From Nocardia tengchongensis (GTDB lineage Bacteria > Actinomycetota > Actinomycetes > Mycobacteriales > Mycobacteriaceae): DNA of 64,000 nt. Location: contig NZ_CP074371.1 of the NCBI RefSeq assembly GCF_018362975.1, positions 124,001 through 188,000 of the forward strand, in the 5' to 3' direction. Of this stretch, positions 53,434 through 62,375 are shown in pieces. Position 1 is the first letter of the stretch, and every line of letters begins with the position of its first letter. The notes under the pieces are model-generated. The model made no database searches, was not told the DNA's origin, and saw nothing but the letters and a program-made list of their open reading frames with translations. Position numbers and translations under genes: made by a program.

Positions 53434-53485
53434 CTCCGGATGGACGGAACAACCGCGGCGAATCGGCCGCCAACAGTCCCTACCC
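53434..53485 (+). ncRNA. Probable fluoride riboswitch (crcB RNA motif)
   Basis: The segment CTCCGGATGGACGGAAC, then AACCGC, a GCGGC/GCCGC hairpin and AGTCCCTACC reproduces the crcB RNA layout: an UCCG/CGGA helix closing GATGGA, the conserved AACCGC, a variable hairpin, then a 3' strand whose GTCC can pair with GGAC as the pseudoknot. The 3' CTAC matches the known consensus. It lies 41 bases before two fluoride-channel genes. This is a manual match; no covariance model was run. Confidence 0.65.
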
Positions 53486-53525
53486 ACCAAGACACGCGAC
53501 GCGTGCGCTGGCGTAGGAGACCTGT

Positions 53526-54029
53526 GTGACCAGAGAACTGGATGCGACCGCCCACCCCGGGCCGGCCGAACCGATCGACCCCGACATCGACCTGCATCAA
53601 CCCGGACAGCGCCAGGAACCACTGCGCTCCCAGGGCGCGATCCTGACCGCCATCTCCCTCGGCGGCGCGATCGGCGCGGTCGCCCGCTACGGACTGGCCC
53701 AGGTGTGGCCCACCCCTGCGCACGGTTTTCCCTGGGCCACCTTCGCCACGAATGTGCTCGGCTGCTTCCTGATCGGCGTGCTCATGGTCGTCGTCACCGA
53801 ACTGCGCACCGCCCACCCGCTGGTGCGCCCGTTCCTCGGCGTCGGCATCCTCGGCGGCTTCACCACCTTCTCCACCTACGCCAACGAGACCCGCGCGCTG
53901 CTCGAACCCGGCACCGCGGCAACGGCATTCACCTACCTGGGCGCCACTCTGCTCTGCGCGCTCCTGGCCACCCTGGTCGCCGTGCGCGTCACCCGCGCGG
54001 CGGGCAACTACCGGAGGGCCGTCGCATGA
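53526..54029 (+). CDS. crcB: Fluoride-specific ion channel CrcB/FluC, subunit 1
   Basis: A 167-residue membrane protein with four helices. GGAIGAVARYGLAQVW, the FATNVLGCFLIGVL helix with its Asn, and GGFTTFSTYANET with the Phe-box residues and a break motif TTFSTY define the dual-topology fluoride channel. The N-terminal ~35 residues are a polar extension not needed for the fold. GTG 53526 follows TAGGAGACCTGT. The next gene overlaps by four bases. Pairs of unequal CrcB proteins form heterodimers in many actinobacteria. Confidence 0.9.
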   Translation: MTRELDATAHPGPAEPIDPDIDLHQPGQRQEPLRSQGAILTAISLGGAIGAVARYGLAQVWPTPAHGFPWATFATNVLGCFLIGVLMVVVTELRTAHPLVRPFLGVGILGGFTTFSTYANETRALLEPGTAATAFTYLGATLLCALLATLVAVRVTRAAGNYRRAVA

Positions 54030-54385
54030 CCGGATTGCTCGTGGTCCTCGGCGCGATGGTCGGCGCCCCGCTGCGCTACCTCACCGACCGCGCCATCCAG
54101 ACCCGCCACGACAGCGGCTTCCCGTGGGGCACACTCACCGTCAACCTGACCGGCTGCCTGATCCTGGGCGCGCTCACCGGCGCCGCCGTATCCTCCCCCA
54201 CCTACGCACTGCTCGGCACCGGCTTCTGCGGCGCGCTGACCACGTACAGCACCTTCGGTTACGAGACCATCCGTCTCACCGAGGAACGCTCCTACCTGTA
54301 CGCCGCCCTCAATGTCACGGTCAGCATCGTCGCCGGGCTGGGCGCGGCGCTGCTCGGCTTCACCACGGCGCACGCTCTGAGCTGA
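54026..54385 (+). CDS. crcB: Fluoride-specific ion channel CrcB/FluC, subunit 2
   Basis: A 119-residue four-helix partner. APLRYLTDRAIQ, TLTVNLTGCLILGAL and GFCGALTTYSTFGYETI are the fluoride channel motifs. ATG 54026 overlaps the stop of the first crcB gene in ATGA, so both subunits are made together. The operon lies behind a probable fluoride riboswitch and exports toxic fluoride. Confidence 0.9.
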   Translation: MTGLLVVLGAMVGAPLRYLTDRAIQTRHDSGFPWGTLTVNLTGCLILGALTGAAVSSPTYALLGTGFCGALTTYSTFGYETIRLTEERSYLYAALNVTVSIVAGLGAALLGFTTAHALS

Positions 54386-54422
54386 CCCGGCTGCGGCGGG
54401 GTCAGCCCGGAGCCGTCGCCGA

Positions 54423-54659
54423 TCAGGTCTCCGAGTTGTACATGCAAGCCGAACAGGTCCAACCCCCGTTCGTCATGACGCAGTCGGTCAGGCGGACATA
54501 GGGATTGCCGACCCGCTCCCGGCATGCGGAGGCGCAGCCGTTGAGATCCTGGCCGCAGCTGATCGCGTCCGCGGAGGCGAGGGCGGGTACGGCGAGGGCG
54601 GGCACGATCAACCCGGTTAGCAAACTTGCGGCGAGGACGGCGGTTCTGACTGCGCGCAT
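54423..54659 (-). CDS. Small secreted cysteine-rich protein
   Basis: A 78-residue precursor. A signal peptide (AVRTAVLAASLLTGLIVPALAVPALASA) leaves about 47 mature residues with six cysteines (SCGQDLNGCASACRE, TDCVM, WTCSACMYN), likely three disulfides. AAGGGACATCCGTC precedes ATG 54659. No matching family is recognised; size and cysteine content recall small secreted peptides or bacteriocin-like proteins. It has a short gap to the convergent crcB genes. Confidence 0.7.
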   Translation of the reverse strand: MRAVRTAVLAASLLTGLIVPALAVPALASADAISCGQDLNGCASACRERVGNPYVRLTDCVMTNGGWTCSACMYNSET

Positions 54660-54859
54660 GACGGATGTCCCTTCGTGGAAAACGATGTCAGCTCAGCGAA
54701 ACGCGTGCTCCCGCTTTCCGTTGGACATTCGAGCGGGCTGCCAGCACTGTTCCAGCAAACAACACCCGTGCCGATCACCGCAAGACCGGCGCGCACCGCG
54801 TCCGGGCGGTGTGGCCCCGGCCGACAGTCGTCACCACACCGCCCGAGGCCACGAACGAA

Positions 54860-55298
54860 TCAGGCCGACGCCGACTGCGCCGCCGGAATCACACCGAGCT
54901 GCTGCAACATTCCCAGCGTGTCCCAGTTCGCCCAAGCTCTCACCGATTTTGCCGTCGGTCTGGAAGCGGGTGATGGTCATTCCTTGAATGACGACCGGCT
55001 TCCCCGTCGCCGGCATACCCATCATCGGGCCGTCATTGGTGCCCGAGGCCGTCCACCGGGTGACGACGAAATCGCCCTCGGCAATCTGTTCATTGACCAG
55101 CATTCTGGTATCGGAGAACGCGGCGATGTACATCTCCGCCTGCCGCTTGAGGGCATTGGGCCCGTGGATCTCCGAATGCGGGTTCTGCGGATCGTGATCG
55201 ATGGCGTCCGGCGCGACGATCTCGTCGAATACGTCGAGATCCCTGGAATTCCAGGCGTCGAAAACGCGTCTGGCGGTGGCTTTGTTCTGCTCTGACAT
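54860..55298 (-). CDS. SnoaL-like ester cyclase, one-base insertion near C-terminus
   Basis: A protein of 145 residues if restored. MSEQNKATARRVFDAWNSRDLDVFDEIVAPDAIDHDP, then YIAAFSDTRMLVNEQIAEGDFVVTRWTASGTNDGPMMGMPATGK and ITRFQTDGKI are the standard pattern of the SnoaL/ester cyclase NTF2-fold family. Near 54933-54934 an AA (coding strand TT) appears to have one base too many. Without it the end reads WANWDTLGMLQQLGVIPAAQ and stops at 54860. As sequenced, the frame runs to 54831 with an unrelated tail. ATG 55298 follows AAGGACGGGAACGAC. Substrate unknown. Confidence 0.75.
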
Positions 55299-55317
55299 GT
55301 CGTTCCCGTCCTTTCCT

Positions 55318-56608
55318 TCAGGCCTCATCACTTCCATGATCCACCCACGCGGTCACCGCGAAAACCAGGACGCCGAGGACCGCCAAACCCGCACCGACCG
55401 CCGCCGGGGCCGTATAACCGAGACCCGCCGCGATCACCAGGCCGCCCAGCCACGCGCCCGCCGCGTTCGCGATATTGAGCGCCGCGTGATTCAGTGCGGC
55501 GGCGAGGGTTTGGGCATCGTGCGCCACGTCCATCAAACGGGTCTGCAGCGCGGGGGCCAGCGCCGCGCCGGACGCGCCGATCAGGAACGCACCGATCCCC
55601 GCAGTGATCGGATTGTGCGCCGCCGCAACGTAACCGGCGAGGATCACCACCATGGACACCAGCGCGACGAAGATCGCGCGATCCACACCGCGGTCGGCGA
55701 GCACGCCGCCGGCGATGTTTGCCGGCCACCATGCCCAGCCCGAACAAGCCCAGCACCAGCGGGACGAGGGTGATGCTCAAGCCGGACACGTCGGTGAGGG
55801 TGGTGGTGATGTAGGTGTAGACGGCGAACATGCCGCCGAAGCCGATCGCGCCGACCAGCAGGGTCAGCAACACCTGGGGACGACGCAGCGCGGTGAGCTC
55901 GGTGCGGGGATCGGTCATGCGGATGCCGTGCAGTTCCGGCACGAAACGGGAGAGAGCGGCGACCGTCGCGACACCGATGATCGCGACCACCACGAAAGCG
56001 TCCCGCCAGCCCAGATGCTGACCCAGCCAGGTCGCTGCAGGAACGCCGACGACATTGGCGGCGCTCAAGCCCAGCATAACCGCGGCCACCGCCTTGGCGC
56101 GCTGCCCGACCGGGGCCAACGATGCCGCAGCCAGCGACGCCACCCCGAAGTACGCGCCGTGCGGCAGACCCGATACGAACCGCGCCACGGCCAGCGTGGC
56201 GAACGTGGGCGCGACCACGCTGGCCGCGTTGCCCAGCGTGAACGCCACCATCAACGCCATCAGCAGCCGCTTGCGCGGCACCCGCGCGCACAGCGCCGCG
56301 ATCACCGGGGCGCCGACGACCACACCCAGCGCATACGCGGAAACGATATGTCCGGCAGTCGGTTCGGAGACCCGCATCGATCCGGCGATGTCGGGCAGCA
56401 GGCCCATGGTGACGAATTCGGTGGTGCCGATCCCGAACCCGCCCAGCGCCAGCGCCAGGATGGCGGGTATCGGCCACCGCCTGCGGGCCGACGCCGCCGC
56501 GGAATCTCCCGTCCCGGCGCGGAGGGTGTCGGCTGCGTCGGCTGCGGCGGCTGCGGCGGCTGCGGCGGTGGCAGCGGATACGGATTCGGGCACGACCAAG
56601 CGCAACAT
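55318..56608 (-). pseudogene. MFS transporter (AraJ/Cmx-type), frameshifted
   Basis: About 429 residues when restored. The first part (ILALALGGFGIGTTEFVTMGLLPDIA, then CARVPRKRLLMALM as motif A) is typical of the 12-TM sugar-efflux/chloramphenicol-efflux MFS group. The frame breaks at 55718-55720: a TTT (coding AAA) has one base too many; dropping it gives MVAGNIAGGVLADRGVDRAIF and a normal C-terminal half to 55318. The start is uncertain. I give ATG 56608; a GTG at 56650 is in frame, and neither has a good ribosome binding site. The N-terminal tail carries a run of nine alanines from a GCC/GCA repeat at 56530-56575. Confidence 0.75.
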
Positions 56609-56854
56609 GCCGGCGAACCATGCCGATACCGGTCGGCCCGGTGATTTCACTCACCGACCGGCCCGGATGCGTCCCGGAAAACAGTTCGGGCACCCGCCCA
56701 CCCACCGGTTCCGGTGGAGGCAGGTGCCCGTGTGGCGCGGTGGATGTTCTGGCCGGGACTGTGGTCCCGGCCGCCATCTTCACCGCTTCGCGCTGTTCAC
56801 GTCGGTCGGCGCGTGGAGCTTTCGCTCCGGTTCAGGGTTACCCCTGGGGATAAA

Positions 56855-58072
56855 TCAACGAATCTCGCGAGCGAGGTTGGCGTCCAGCACGCCGAGGAAC
56901 TCCTCGGTGGTCAGGTAGCCCTGGTCGCCGCCGACCAGCAGGGCGAGGTCCTTGGTCATCTGACCGGACTCGACCGTCTTGATGACGACGTCCTCGAGGG
57001 TCTGCGCGAAGCCGATCACCTCGGGGGTGTTGTCCAGCTTGCCGCGGTGGGCCAGGCCACGCGTCCACGCGAAGATCGAGGCGATCGGGTTGGTGGAGGT
57101 GGGCTTGCCCTGCTGGTGCTGGCGGTAGTGACGGGTCACGGTGCCGTGCGCCGCCTCGGCCTCACAGGTGCGGCCGTCCGGGGTGAGCAGCACGGAGGTC
57201 ATCAGACCCAGCGAGCCGAAGCCCTGCGCCACGGTGTCGGACTGCACGTCGCCGTCGTAGTTCTTGCAGGCCCAGACGTAGCCGCCCTCCCACTTGAGCG
57301 CGGAGGCGACCATGTCGTCGATCAGGCGGTGCTCGTAGGTGAGACCGGCCGCGGCGAACTCTTCCTTGAACTCGGTCTCGAACACCTCCTGGAAGGTGTC
57401 CTTGAACATGCCGTCGTAGGCCTTGAGGATGGTGTTCTTGGTCGACATGTACACCGGGTAGTTCTGCTGCAGGCCGTAGTTCAGCGAGGCCCGCGCGAAG
57501 TCCCGGATGGACTCCTGGAAGTTGTACATGCCCATGACCACGCCGCCGTCTTCCGGCATGCGCACGACCTCGTGCTGGATCGGCTCGGAGCCGTCCTCGG
57601 GCGTGAAGGTCAGGGTGACGGTACCCGCCTGGTGCACCTTGAAATCGGTGGCACGGTACTGGTCACCGAAGGCGTGACGGCCGATGATGATCGGCTTGGT
57701 CCAGCCCGGCACCAGCCGCGGAACGTTGGAGATGATGATCGGGGCGCGGAAGATCGTGCCGCCCAGGATGTTGCGGATGGTGCCGTTGGGCGACCGCCAC
57801 ATCTTCTTGAGGCCGAATTCCTCCACTCGGGCCTCGTCGGGGGTGATCGTCGCGCACTTGACGCCCACGCCGTGCTTCTTGATGGCGTTCGCGGCGTCGA
57901 TCGTGATCTGATCATCGGTCTTGTCGCGGGCTTCGATGCCGAGGTCGTAGTACTCGAGGTTCACGTCGAGATACGGATTGACCAGCTTGTCCTTGATGAA
58001 CTGCCAGATGATCCGGGTCATCTCGTCGCCATCGAGTTCGACGACGGTGCCTTCAACCTTGATCTTGGACAT
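56855..58072 (-). CDS. icd: NADP-dependent isocitrate dehydrogenase
   Basis: A 405-residue dimeric enzyme of the eukaryote-like Icd1 type that converts isocitrate to 2-oxoglutarate, CO2 and NADPH in the TCA cycle. [21 protein letters not shown] is the diagnostic start, [16 protein letters not shown] the substrate-binding loop, and [26 protein letters not shown] the metal site with conserved Asp residues. [27 protein letters not shown] contains the NADP site. ATG 58072 follows AGGAGGACACGAAGATCC. The position matches icd1 (Rv3339c) next to metY/metX in M. tuberculosis. Confidence 0.95.
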   Translation of the reverse strand: MSKIKVEGTVVELDGDEMTRIIWQFIKDKLVNPYLDVNLEYYDLGIEARDKTDDQITIDAANAIKKHGVGVKCATITPDEARVEEFGLKKMWRSPNGTIRNILGGTIFRAPIIISNVPRLVPGWTKPIIIGRHAFGDQYRATDFKVHQAGTVTLTFTPEDGSEPIQHEVVRMPEDGGVVMGMYNFQESIRDFARASLNYGLQQNYPVYMSTKNTILKAYDGMFKDTFQEVFETEFKEEFAAAGLTYEHRLIDDMVASALKWEGGYVWACKNYDGDVQSDTVAQGFGSLGLMTSVLLTPDGRTCEAEAAHGTVTRHYRQHQQGKPTSTNPIASIFAWTRGLAHRGKLDNTPEVIGFAQTLEDVVIKTVESGQMTKDLALLVGGDQGYLTTEEFLGVLDANLAREIR

Positions 58073-58414
58073 GGATCTTCGTGTCCTCCTAGGAAGGTGG
58101 TGCTCCCATTGCACGGCCGGTGAGCACCGCTTGTAGCGGACTCCAGCTGTTCAACAGACAACGTATACGCATGGCGCCCGGCACGGGGCCTGTGGTACCA
58201 GGTCCACGTACGCTGTGGCGTCAAGCAAGACAAGCGTACTGCTGCTATCGATCTCACCGCGCGGGCGGCCCCCGCTGTGCGGGATTCAGTGCCGGTTACC
58301 GATAAGTAGCTTTTCGCGTGACTTTCCGCACTTTCCAGAATGCGAAAAGCCGCGGACCGCGGCAACCCCCGAAGAAAGGGAGGTCACCGCGGCCCGCGGA
58401 GGTTTTTCCTGCGA
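58073..58414. other. Intergenic region between icd and the DHA2 exporter gene
   Basis: 342 bases without a supported gene. The left part (58085-58300) carries the icd promoter and leader with AGGAGG just upstream of the start. The right part holds a large imperfect hairpin at 58350-58399 that ends the exporter transcript. No repeat or small reading frame with a ribosome binding site is seen. Confidence 0.5.
58350..58399. terminator. Imperfect 18-bp hairpin after the DHA2 exporter gene
   Basis: CCGCGGACCGCGGCAACC pairs with GGTCACCGCGGCCCGCGG with three mismatches and a 14-base loop. On the plus strand AGGTTTTT follows, and on the minus strand CTTTTCGC. It lies 16 bases beyond the exporter stop. 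Confidence 0.65.
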
Positions 58415-59911
58415 TCAGACGCCCACGTGCACGGCGTGCTCGTCACCTTCGAGCAGATTCTCCGGCTTGTCCCGGACCATGAACGCCGCGATCGGAACGC
58501 ACAGCACGAAGAAGATCGCGCCGATCAGGAACGCCACGTTGTAGGAGTGGATCGAGGCTCGCTCCACCACATGATCGATGGTCGCGTTGTTGCGCACGTA
58601 CCGCTGGGCCACCTGCACCGAGATGGTGGTCAGCAACGCGGTGCCGATGGAACCACCCACCTGCTGCGCGGCATTGAGCAGGGCGCTGGCCACACCCGAA
58701 TCCTCGGCGTCGACCTGGTGCAGCGCGGTGGTCTGCATGGACACGAACAGCGAGCCCATGCCGAGCGCGATCAGGATCATCGCCGGCAGCAGGGCGGTGG
58801 CATAGCTGTCGCCGTATTCCAGCCGCGACAGCCACAGCAGACCTGCCGCGCCCAGCACCGAACCCGCCAGCATCAGCGGCCGCGGCCCGATCTTCGGCAG
58901 CACCGTCGAGGCGATGCCCGCCGACACCACGATGCCGGCCGGGAACGGCAGGAACGCCACACCCGTCTTCAGCGCCGAGTAGTGCTCCACGATCTGCAGG
59001 TAGAAGCTCAGGTTCAGGAACATGGCGAACATCGCGATGGGCACCAGCAACGCGATCAGATACGCACCACCGCGGTTGATCTCACCCGGAATGCGCAGCG
59101 GCAGCAGCGGATTCGCGGTCCGGTTCTCGATCGCCACGAACGCCGCCAGCAGCGCCACGCCGACGACGAAGAGGGCCAGCGTGGTGGTGGCGGTCCAGCC
59201 GTCGGAGGCCGCCCGGCTGAAGCCGTACACGATCGAGATCAGACCGAGGGTCACGGTGACCGCGCCAGGCAGGTCGTAGCCGCCGGTACGAGCCGCGGGC
59301 ACGTCCTTGACCACGAAAACGAACGCGCCGACCAGGGCCAGCAGCGCGACCGGCGTGTTCACCAGCAGCGACCAGCGCCAGTTCGCGTACTCGACGAGCG
59401 CGCCACCGGCGATCAGGCCGAGGGCAGCGCCGGCCGCGGACACGCCGGCGAACACGCCGAAGGCCCGAGCGCGCTCCTTGGCCTCGGTGAAGGTCACCGA
59501 GACCAGGGACAACGCGGCCGGAGCCAGCAGTGCGCCGAACGCGCCCTGCAGCGCACGGCCCGCGAAGAGTTCGACCTGGTTCTGCGCGAGGCCGGCCAGT
59601 GCGGAGGCCGCGGCGAAGCCGACCAGGCCGATCATCAGGATGCGGCGGCGGCCGAGGTAGTCGGCGAGCCGGCCGCCGAGCAGCAGCAGACCACCGAAAA
59701 TCAGGGTGTAAGCGGTGAAGATCCACTGCTTGTCGCCGTCGCTGATGTGCAGATCCTGCTGAGCGAACGGCATGGCAATGGTGACGATCGTGGCGTCCAG
59801 GACCACCATGAGCTGCGCCATCGCGATCACGGCGAGCGCGAACCAGCGCCTGGAATCTTTTGCGGGACTTGCTTTTTCGTCTATACCGAGAGCGTCCGTC
59901 GCTACGGTCAT
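58415..59911 (-). CDS. MFS drug exporter, DHA2 family (14 TM)
   Basis: A 498-residue drug:proton antiporter with about 14 hydrophobic segments. VVLDATIVTIAMPFAQ is motif D1, GGRLADYLGRRR motif A, and AGAALGLIAGGALV motif C. The conserved TETR-type divergent regulator at 60048 and the tandem TGTCGCA/TGTGACA palindromes between them imply induction by an exported compound. ATG 59911 follows CCAGAGGAGAGGCCC, a strong ribosome binding site. Substrate unknown. Confidence 0.9.
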   Translation of the reverse strand: MTVATDALGIDEKASPAKDSRRWFALAVIAMAQLMVVLDATIVTIAMPFAQQDLHISDGDKQWIFTAYTLIFGGLLLLGGRLADYLGRRRILMIGLVGFAAASALAGLAQNQVELFAGRALQGAFGALLAPAALSLVSVTFTEAKERARAFGVFAGVSAAGAALGLIAGGALVEYANWRWSLLVNTPVALLALVGAFVFVVKDVPAARTGGYDLPGAVTVTLGLISIVYGFSRAASDGWTATTTLALFVVGVALLAAFVAIENRTANPLLPLRIPGEINRGGAYLIALLVPIAMFAMFLNLSFYLQIVEHYSALKTGVAFLPFPAGIVVSAGIASTVLPKIGPRPLMLAGSVLGAAGLLWLSRLEYGDSYATALLPAMILIALGMGSLFVSMQTTALHQVDAEDSGVASALLNAAQQVGGSIGTALLTTISVQVAQRYVRNNATIDHVVERASIHSYNVAFLIGAIFFVLCVPIAAFMVRDKPENLLEGDEHAVHVGV

Positions 59912-59984
59912 GGGCCTCTCCTCTGGAGTTCGAAGGCAGCTTCACCATAGTGACCCCCACCGACAATTGGCGTCAAGGGAAAAA

Positions 59985-60016
59985 TGTCGCACTGCGACAG
60001 TTGTCATAATGTGACA
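59985..60016. promoter_or_regulatory. Tandem operators between the DHA2 exporter and TetR genes
   Basis: TGTCGCA-C-TGCGACA (59985-59999) is a perfect 15-bp palindrome. TGTCATA-A-TGTGACA (60002-60016) is the same plan with one mismatch. Their centres are 17 bases apart. They lie in the divergent promoter region and fit a TetR-type dimer pair. Confidence 0.7.
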
Positions 60017-60047
60017 GTAAGAAGCATCGAGGACCTACCATGGAGGC

Positions 60048-60785
60048 ATGTCGGAGTTGTCAAGTCACATCGGTGTGATCTCGCGCCATCGCCCCGGCCT
60101 GCGTGAACGTAAGAAGCAGCAGACCCGGACCCGGATCATCGACGTCGCCCTGCGGCTGTGCGACGACCAAGGGTTCGATGCCACCACTGTGGAACAAATC
60201 GCCGACGCCGCCGACGTCTCGCCGCGCACCGTGAACCGGTACTTCGACAGCAAGGAGGCGATCGTCATCGCCCCCATCGAAGGCTGGGGACAGGCGCTCG
60301 CCGACCAGCTGCGCGCACAGCCGATCACCGGCGACGAGATGCAGGCGCTGCTGGGCGCGTTCATGGCCGTCGTGGACCAGATCATCGACTCCGACACCCC
60401 CGTCCCGTTCCGGTGGTTCCAGCAAATGCAACGCATCAGCCGCGACAGCGTCGCGGTGCGCGCGCTCAGCATGGAGTCGGCCGAGACCAAGACCCGCGCC
60501 ATGACCGAGGTCCTGGCCGAACGCCTGCGGCTGCCGCAGGACCATATGACCGTGCGGATCATCGCCGCCACCTGGCACGGCATCGTGCGCGTCGGCATGG
60601 AATGCGAATTCGACGACGAGTCCGAGTTCCCGGACTGCACCACCGCCACCACCGCACACCAGCTCGCCGAGAACGTGCTGGCCGCGTTCGGCGAATTCCG
60701 GCGGGTGTGCTGCGGAACAGCCACGACAATTCCCCCCGTGAACGCGGAAAATCTCCTAGCGAATGCGACAAACCCCACTGCGTAG
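60048..60785 (+). CDS. TetR family transcriptional regulator
   Basis: A 245-residue regulator. RIIDVALRLCDDQGFDATTVEQIADAADVSPRTVNRYFDSKEAIV is a TetR helix-turn-helix with an MftR-like character. The C-terminus has two adjacent cysteines (RVCCGTATT) that might respond to oxidation; this is speculation. It is divergent from a DHA2 exporter and probably represses it through two palindromes between 59985 and 60016. The start is ATG 60048. Confidence 0.87.
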   Translation: MSELSSHIGVISRHRPGLRERKKQQTRTRIIDVALRLCDDQGFDATTVEQIADAADVSPRTVNRYFDSKEAIVIAPIEGWGQALADQLRAQPITGDEMQALLGAFMAVVDQIIDSDTPVPFRWFQQMQRISRDSVAVRALSMESAETKTRAMTEVLAERLRLPQDHMTVRIIAATWHGIVRVGMECEFDDESEFPDCTTATTAHQLAENVLAAFGEFRRVCCGTATTIPPVNAENLLANATNPTA

Positions 60786-60803
60786 GGGGGTCGGAACGGC
60801 CGC

Positions 60804-60809
60804 TAGAAT
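60804..60809 (+). promoter_or_regulatory. -10 promoter element of the metY leader
   Basis: TAGAAT fits the actinobacterial -10 consensus TANNNT and lies about nine bases before the 5' end of the SAM-IV RNA at 60818, so transcription should start close to 60816. No clear -35 box is seen. Confidence 0.55.
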
Positions 60810-60817
60810 CGCGCAAA

Positions 60818-60925
60818 GGTCAAGAGCATCAGCGTTAAGGCCCCGGCTTGCTGATCGGCAACCCTCCAGCTGCGGCGGGGTGCTCCGGGTGCAGACCGGG
60901 CGTTCGAGATCCGGACGCAAGCGCA
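60818..60925 (+). ncRNA. SAM-IV riboswitch (S-adenosylmethionine)
   Basis: The leader reads GGTCAAGAGCATCAGCGTTAAG, then GCCCCGGCTTGCTGATCGGCAACCCTCC, AGCTGCGGCGGGGTGCTCCGGGTG and CAGACC. This matches the SAM-IV class found upstream of methionine genes in actinobacteria, with the shared SAM-I-like core (CGGCAACCCTCC ... GGGGTGC) and a 3' pseudoknot arm. It precedes metY. Binding of SAM would lower expression of metY-metX. No covariance search was run, but the core match is strong. Confidence 0.9.
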
Positions 60926-60943
60926 ACTAGGAGGTCTACCGAA

Positions 60944-60979
60944 ATGTGTTGTTGTCGAAGCCCATTCGCTTCTCGATAA
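60944..60979 (+). CDS. Polycysteine leader peptide (11 codons, MCCCRSPFASR)
   Basis: A short ORF lies between the SAM-IV RNA and metY. AGGAGG at 60929-60934 is nine bases ahead of the ATG, the best ribosome binding site in the neighbourhood. Codons 2-4 are three TGT cysteine codons, followed by RSPFASR and TAA at 60977-60979; metY starts 46 bases later. In mycobacteria, small ORFs with polycysteine tracts upstream of sulfur genes act by cysteine-dependent attenuation: low Cys-tRNA stalls the ribosome and opens the downstream gene. A small hairpin (GAAGC/GCTTC) lies within the ORF and another (CGCC-ATTC-GGCG, 60991-61002) before the metY ribosome binding site. Translation is inferred. Confidence 0.7.
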   Translation: MCCCRSPFASR

Positions 60980-61025
60980 CGTCAAACTTCCGCCATTCGG
61001 CGACCTCGCATTTGGAGCAGAACAG

Positions 61026-62375
61026 ATGAGTGACTCGACCGCGGCCCAGGCCGCCGGGGCTGACGACACCCTGGATCCGGCCAACTGGTCCTTCGAGACC
61101 AAGCAGATCCACGCCGGACAGTCTCCCGATCCGGCCACCGGCGCCCGCGCCCTGCCCATCTACCAGACCACGTCCTACGCCTTCCGCGACACCGACCACG
61201 CCGCCGCGCTGTTCGGGCTCGCCGAGCCGGGCAACATCTACACCCGCATCATGAACCCCACCCAGGACGCGGTGGAACAGCGCATCGCCGCCCTCGAGGG
61301 CGGTGTGGCCGCGCTGCTGCTGGCCTCCGGGCAGGCGGCGGAGACCTACGCGATCCTGAATCTCGCCGAGGCCGGCGACCACATCGTGGCCAGCCCGCAC
61401 CTCTACGGCGGCACCTACAACCTGCTGCACTACTCGCTGCCCAAGCTGGGCATCCAGGTCAGCTTCGTCGAGGACCCGGACGATCTCGAGCAGTGGCGCG
61501 CGGCGGCGCGGCCCAACACCAAGGCGTTCTACGGCGAGACCGTCGCCAATCCGAGCAGCTCGGTCCTCGACATTCCCGGCATCGCCGAGGTGGCGCACGC
61601 GGCCGGGCTGCCGCTCATCGTGGACAACACAGTCGCCACGCCGTACCTGATCCAGCCGCTGCGGCTGGGCGCCGACATCGTCGTGCACTCGGCCACCAAG
61701 TACCTGGGCGGGCACGGTTCCGCGGTGGCGGGCGTGATCGTCGACGGCGGCGCCTTCGACTGGACCGTGAAGAACGCGGCGGGCGAGTCCCGTTTCCCCG
61801 GCTTCACCACCCCCGACCCCAGCTACCACGGCGCGGTCTTCGCCGACCTCGGCGCTCCGGCCTTCGCGCTCAAGGCCCGCGTGCAACTGCTGCGCGACCT
61901 GGGCGCGGCGGTCTCGCCGTTCAACGCGTTCCTCATCGCGCAGGGCCTCGAGACGCTGAGCCTGCGCATCGAACGGCACGTGGCCAATGCCCAGGCGGTC
62001 GCGGAGTTCCTGGCGGAACAGCCGGGTGTCGAGAAGGTCTACTACGCCGGACTGCCCGGCTCGCCCTGGTTCGAGCGGGGCAAACAGCTGGCACCGAAGG
62101 GGGTCGGCGCGATCGTGTCCTTCGAGCTGGCCGGCGGCGTCGACGCGGGCAAGAAGTTCGTGGAGGCGCTGGTGCTGCACAGCCATGTCGCTAACATCGG
62201 GGATGTGCGCTCGCTCGTCATCCACCCGGCTTCCACCACGCATTCCCAGCTGACGCCCGCCGAGCAACTGGCTTCCGGCGTCACGCCTGGTCTGGTGCGG
62301 TTGGCCGTGGGCATCGAGGGCATCGCCGACATCCTGGCGGATCTCCGCGGCGGACTGACGGCGGCGGCAAGTTGA
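61026..62375 (+). CDS. metY: O-acetylhomoserine sulfhydrylase (aminocarboxypropyltransferase)
   Basis: A 449-residue PLP enzyme that makes homocysteine from O-acetylhomoserine and sulfide. [20 protein letters not shown] and [10 protein letters not shown] are the N-terminal motifs of the MetY/Cys-Met family, and [12 protein letters not shown] holds the PLP-binding lysine. [12 protein letters not shown] is the cofactor loop. TTGGAGCAGAACAG precedes ATG 61026. It sits behind a SAM-IV riboswitch and a polycysteine leader ORF and overlaps metX. The mycobacterial orthologue is named metC (Rv3340). Confidence 0.93.
   Translation: MSDSTAAQAAGADDTLDPANWSFETKQIHAGQSPDPATGARALPIYQTTSYAFRDTDHAAALFGLAEPGNIYTRIMNPTQDAVEQRIAALEGGVAALLLASGQAAETYAILNLAEAGDHIVASPHLYGGTYNLLHYSLPKLGIQVSFVEDPDDLEQWRAAARPNTKAFYGETVANPSSSVLDIPGIAEVAHAAGLPLIVDNTVATPYLIQPLRLGADIVVHSATKYLGGHGSAVAGVIVDGGAFDWTVKNAAGESRFPGFTTPDPSYHGAVFADLGAPAFALKARVQLLRDLGAAVSPFNAFLIAQGLETLSLRIERHVANAQAVAEFLAEQPGVEKVYYAGLPGSPWFERGKQLAPKGVGAIVSFELAGGVDAGKKFVEALVLHSHVANIGDVRSLVIHPASTTHSQLTPAEQLASGVTPGLVRLAVGIEGIADILADLRGGLTAAAS

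Noticed and set aside
56510..56600. A GCGGCT tandem repeat as a regulatory or mobile repeat
   Set aside because: It is inside or just before the MFS coding region and simply encodes an alanine run; no dispersed copies were seen in the window.
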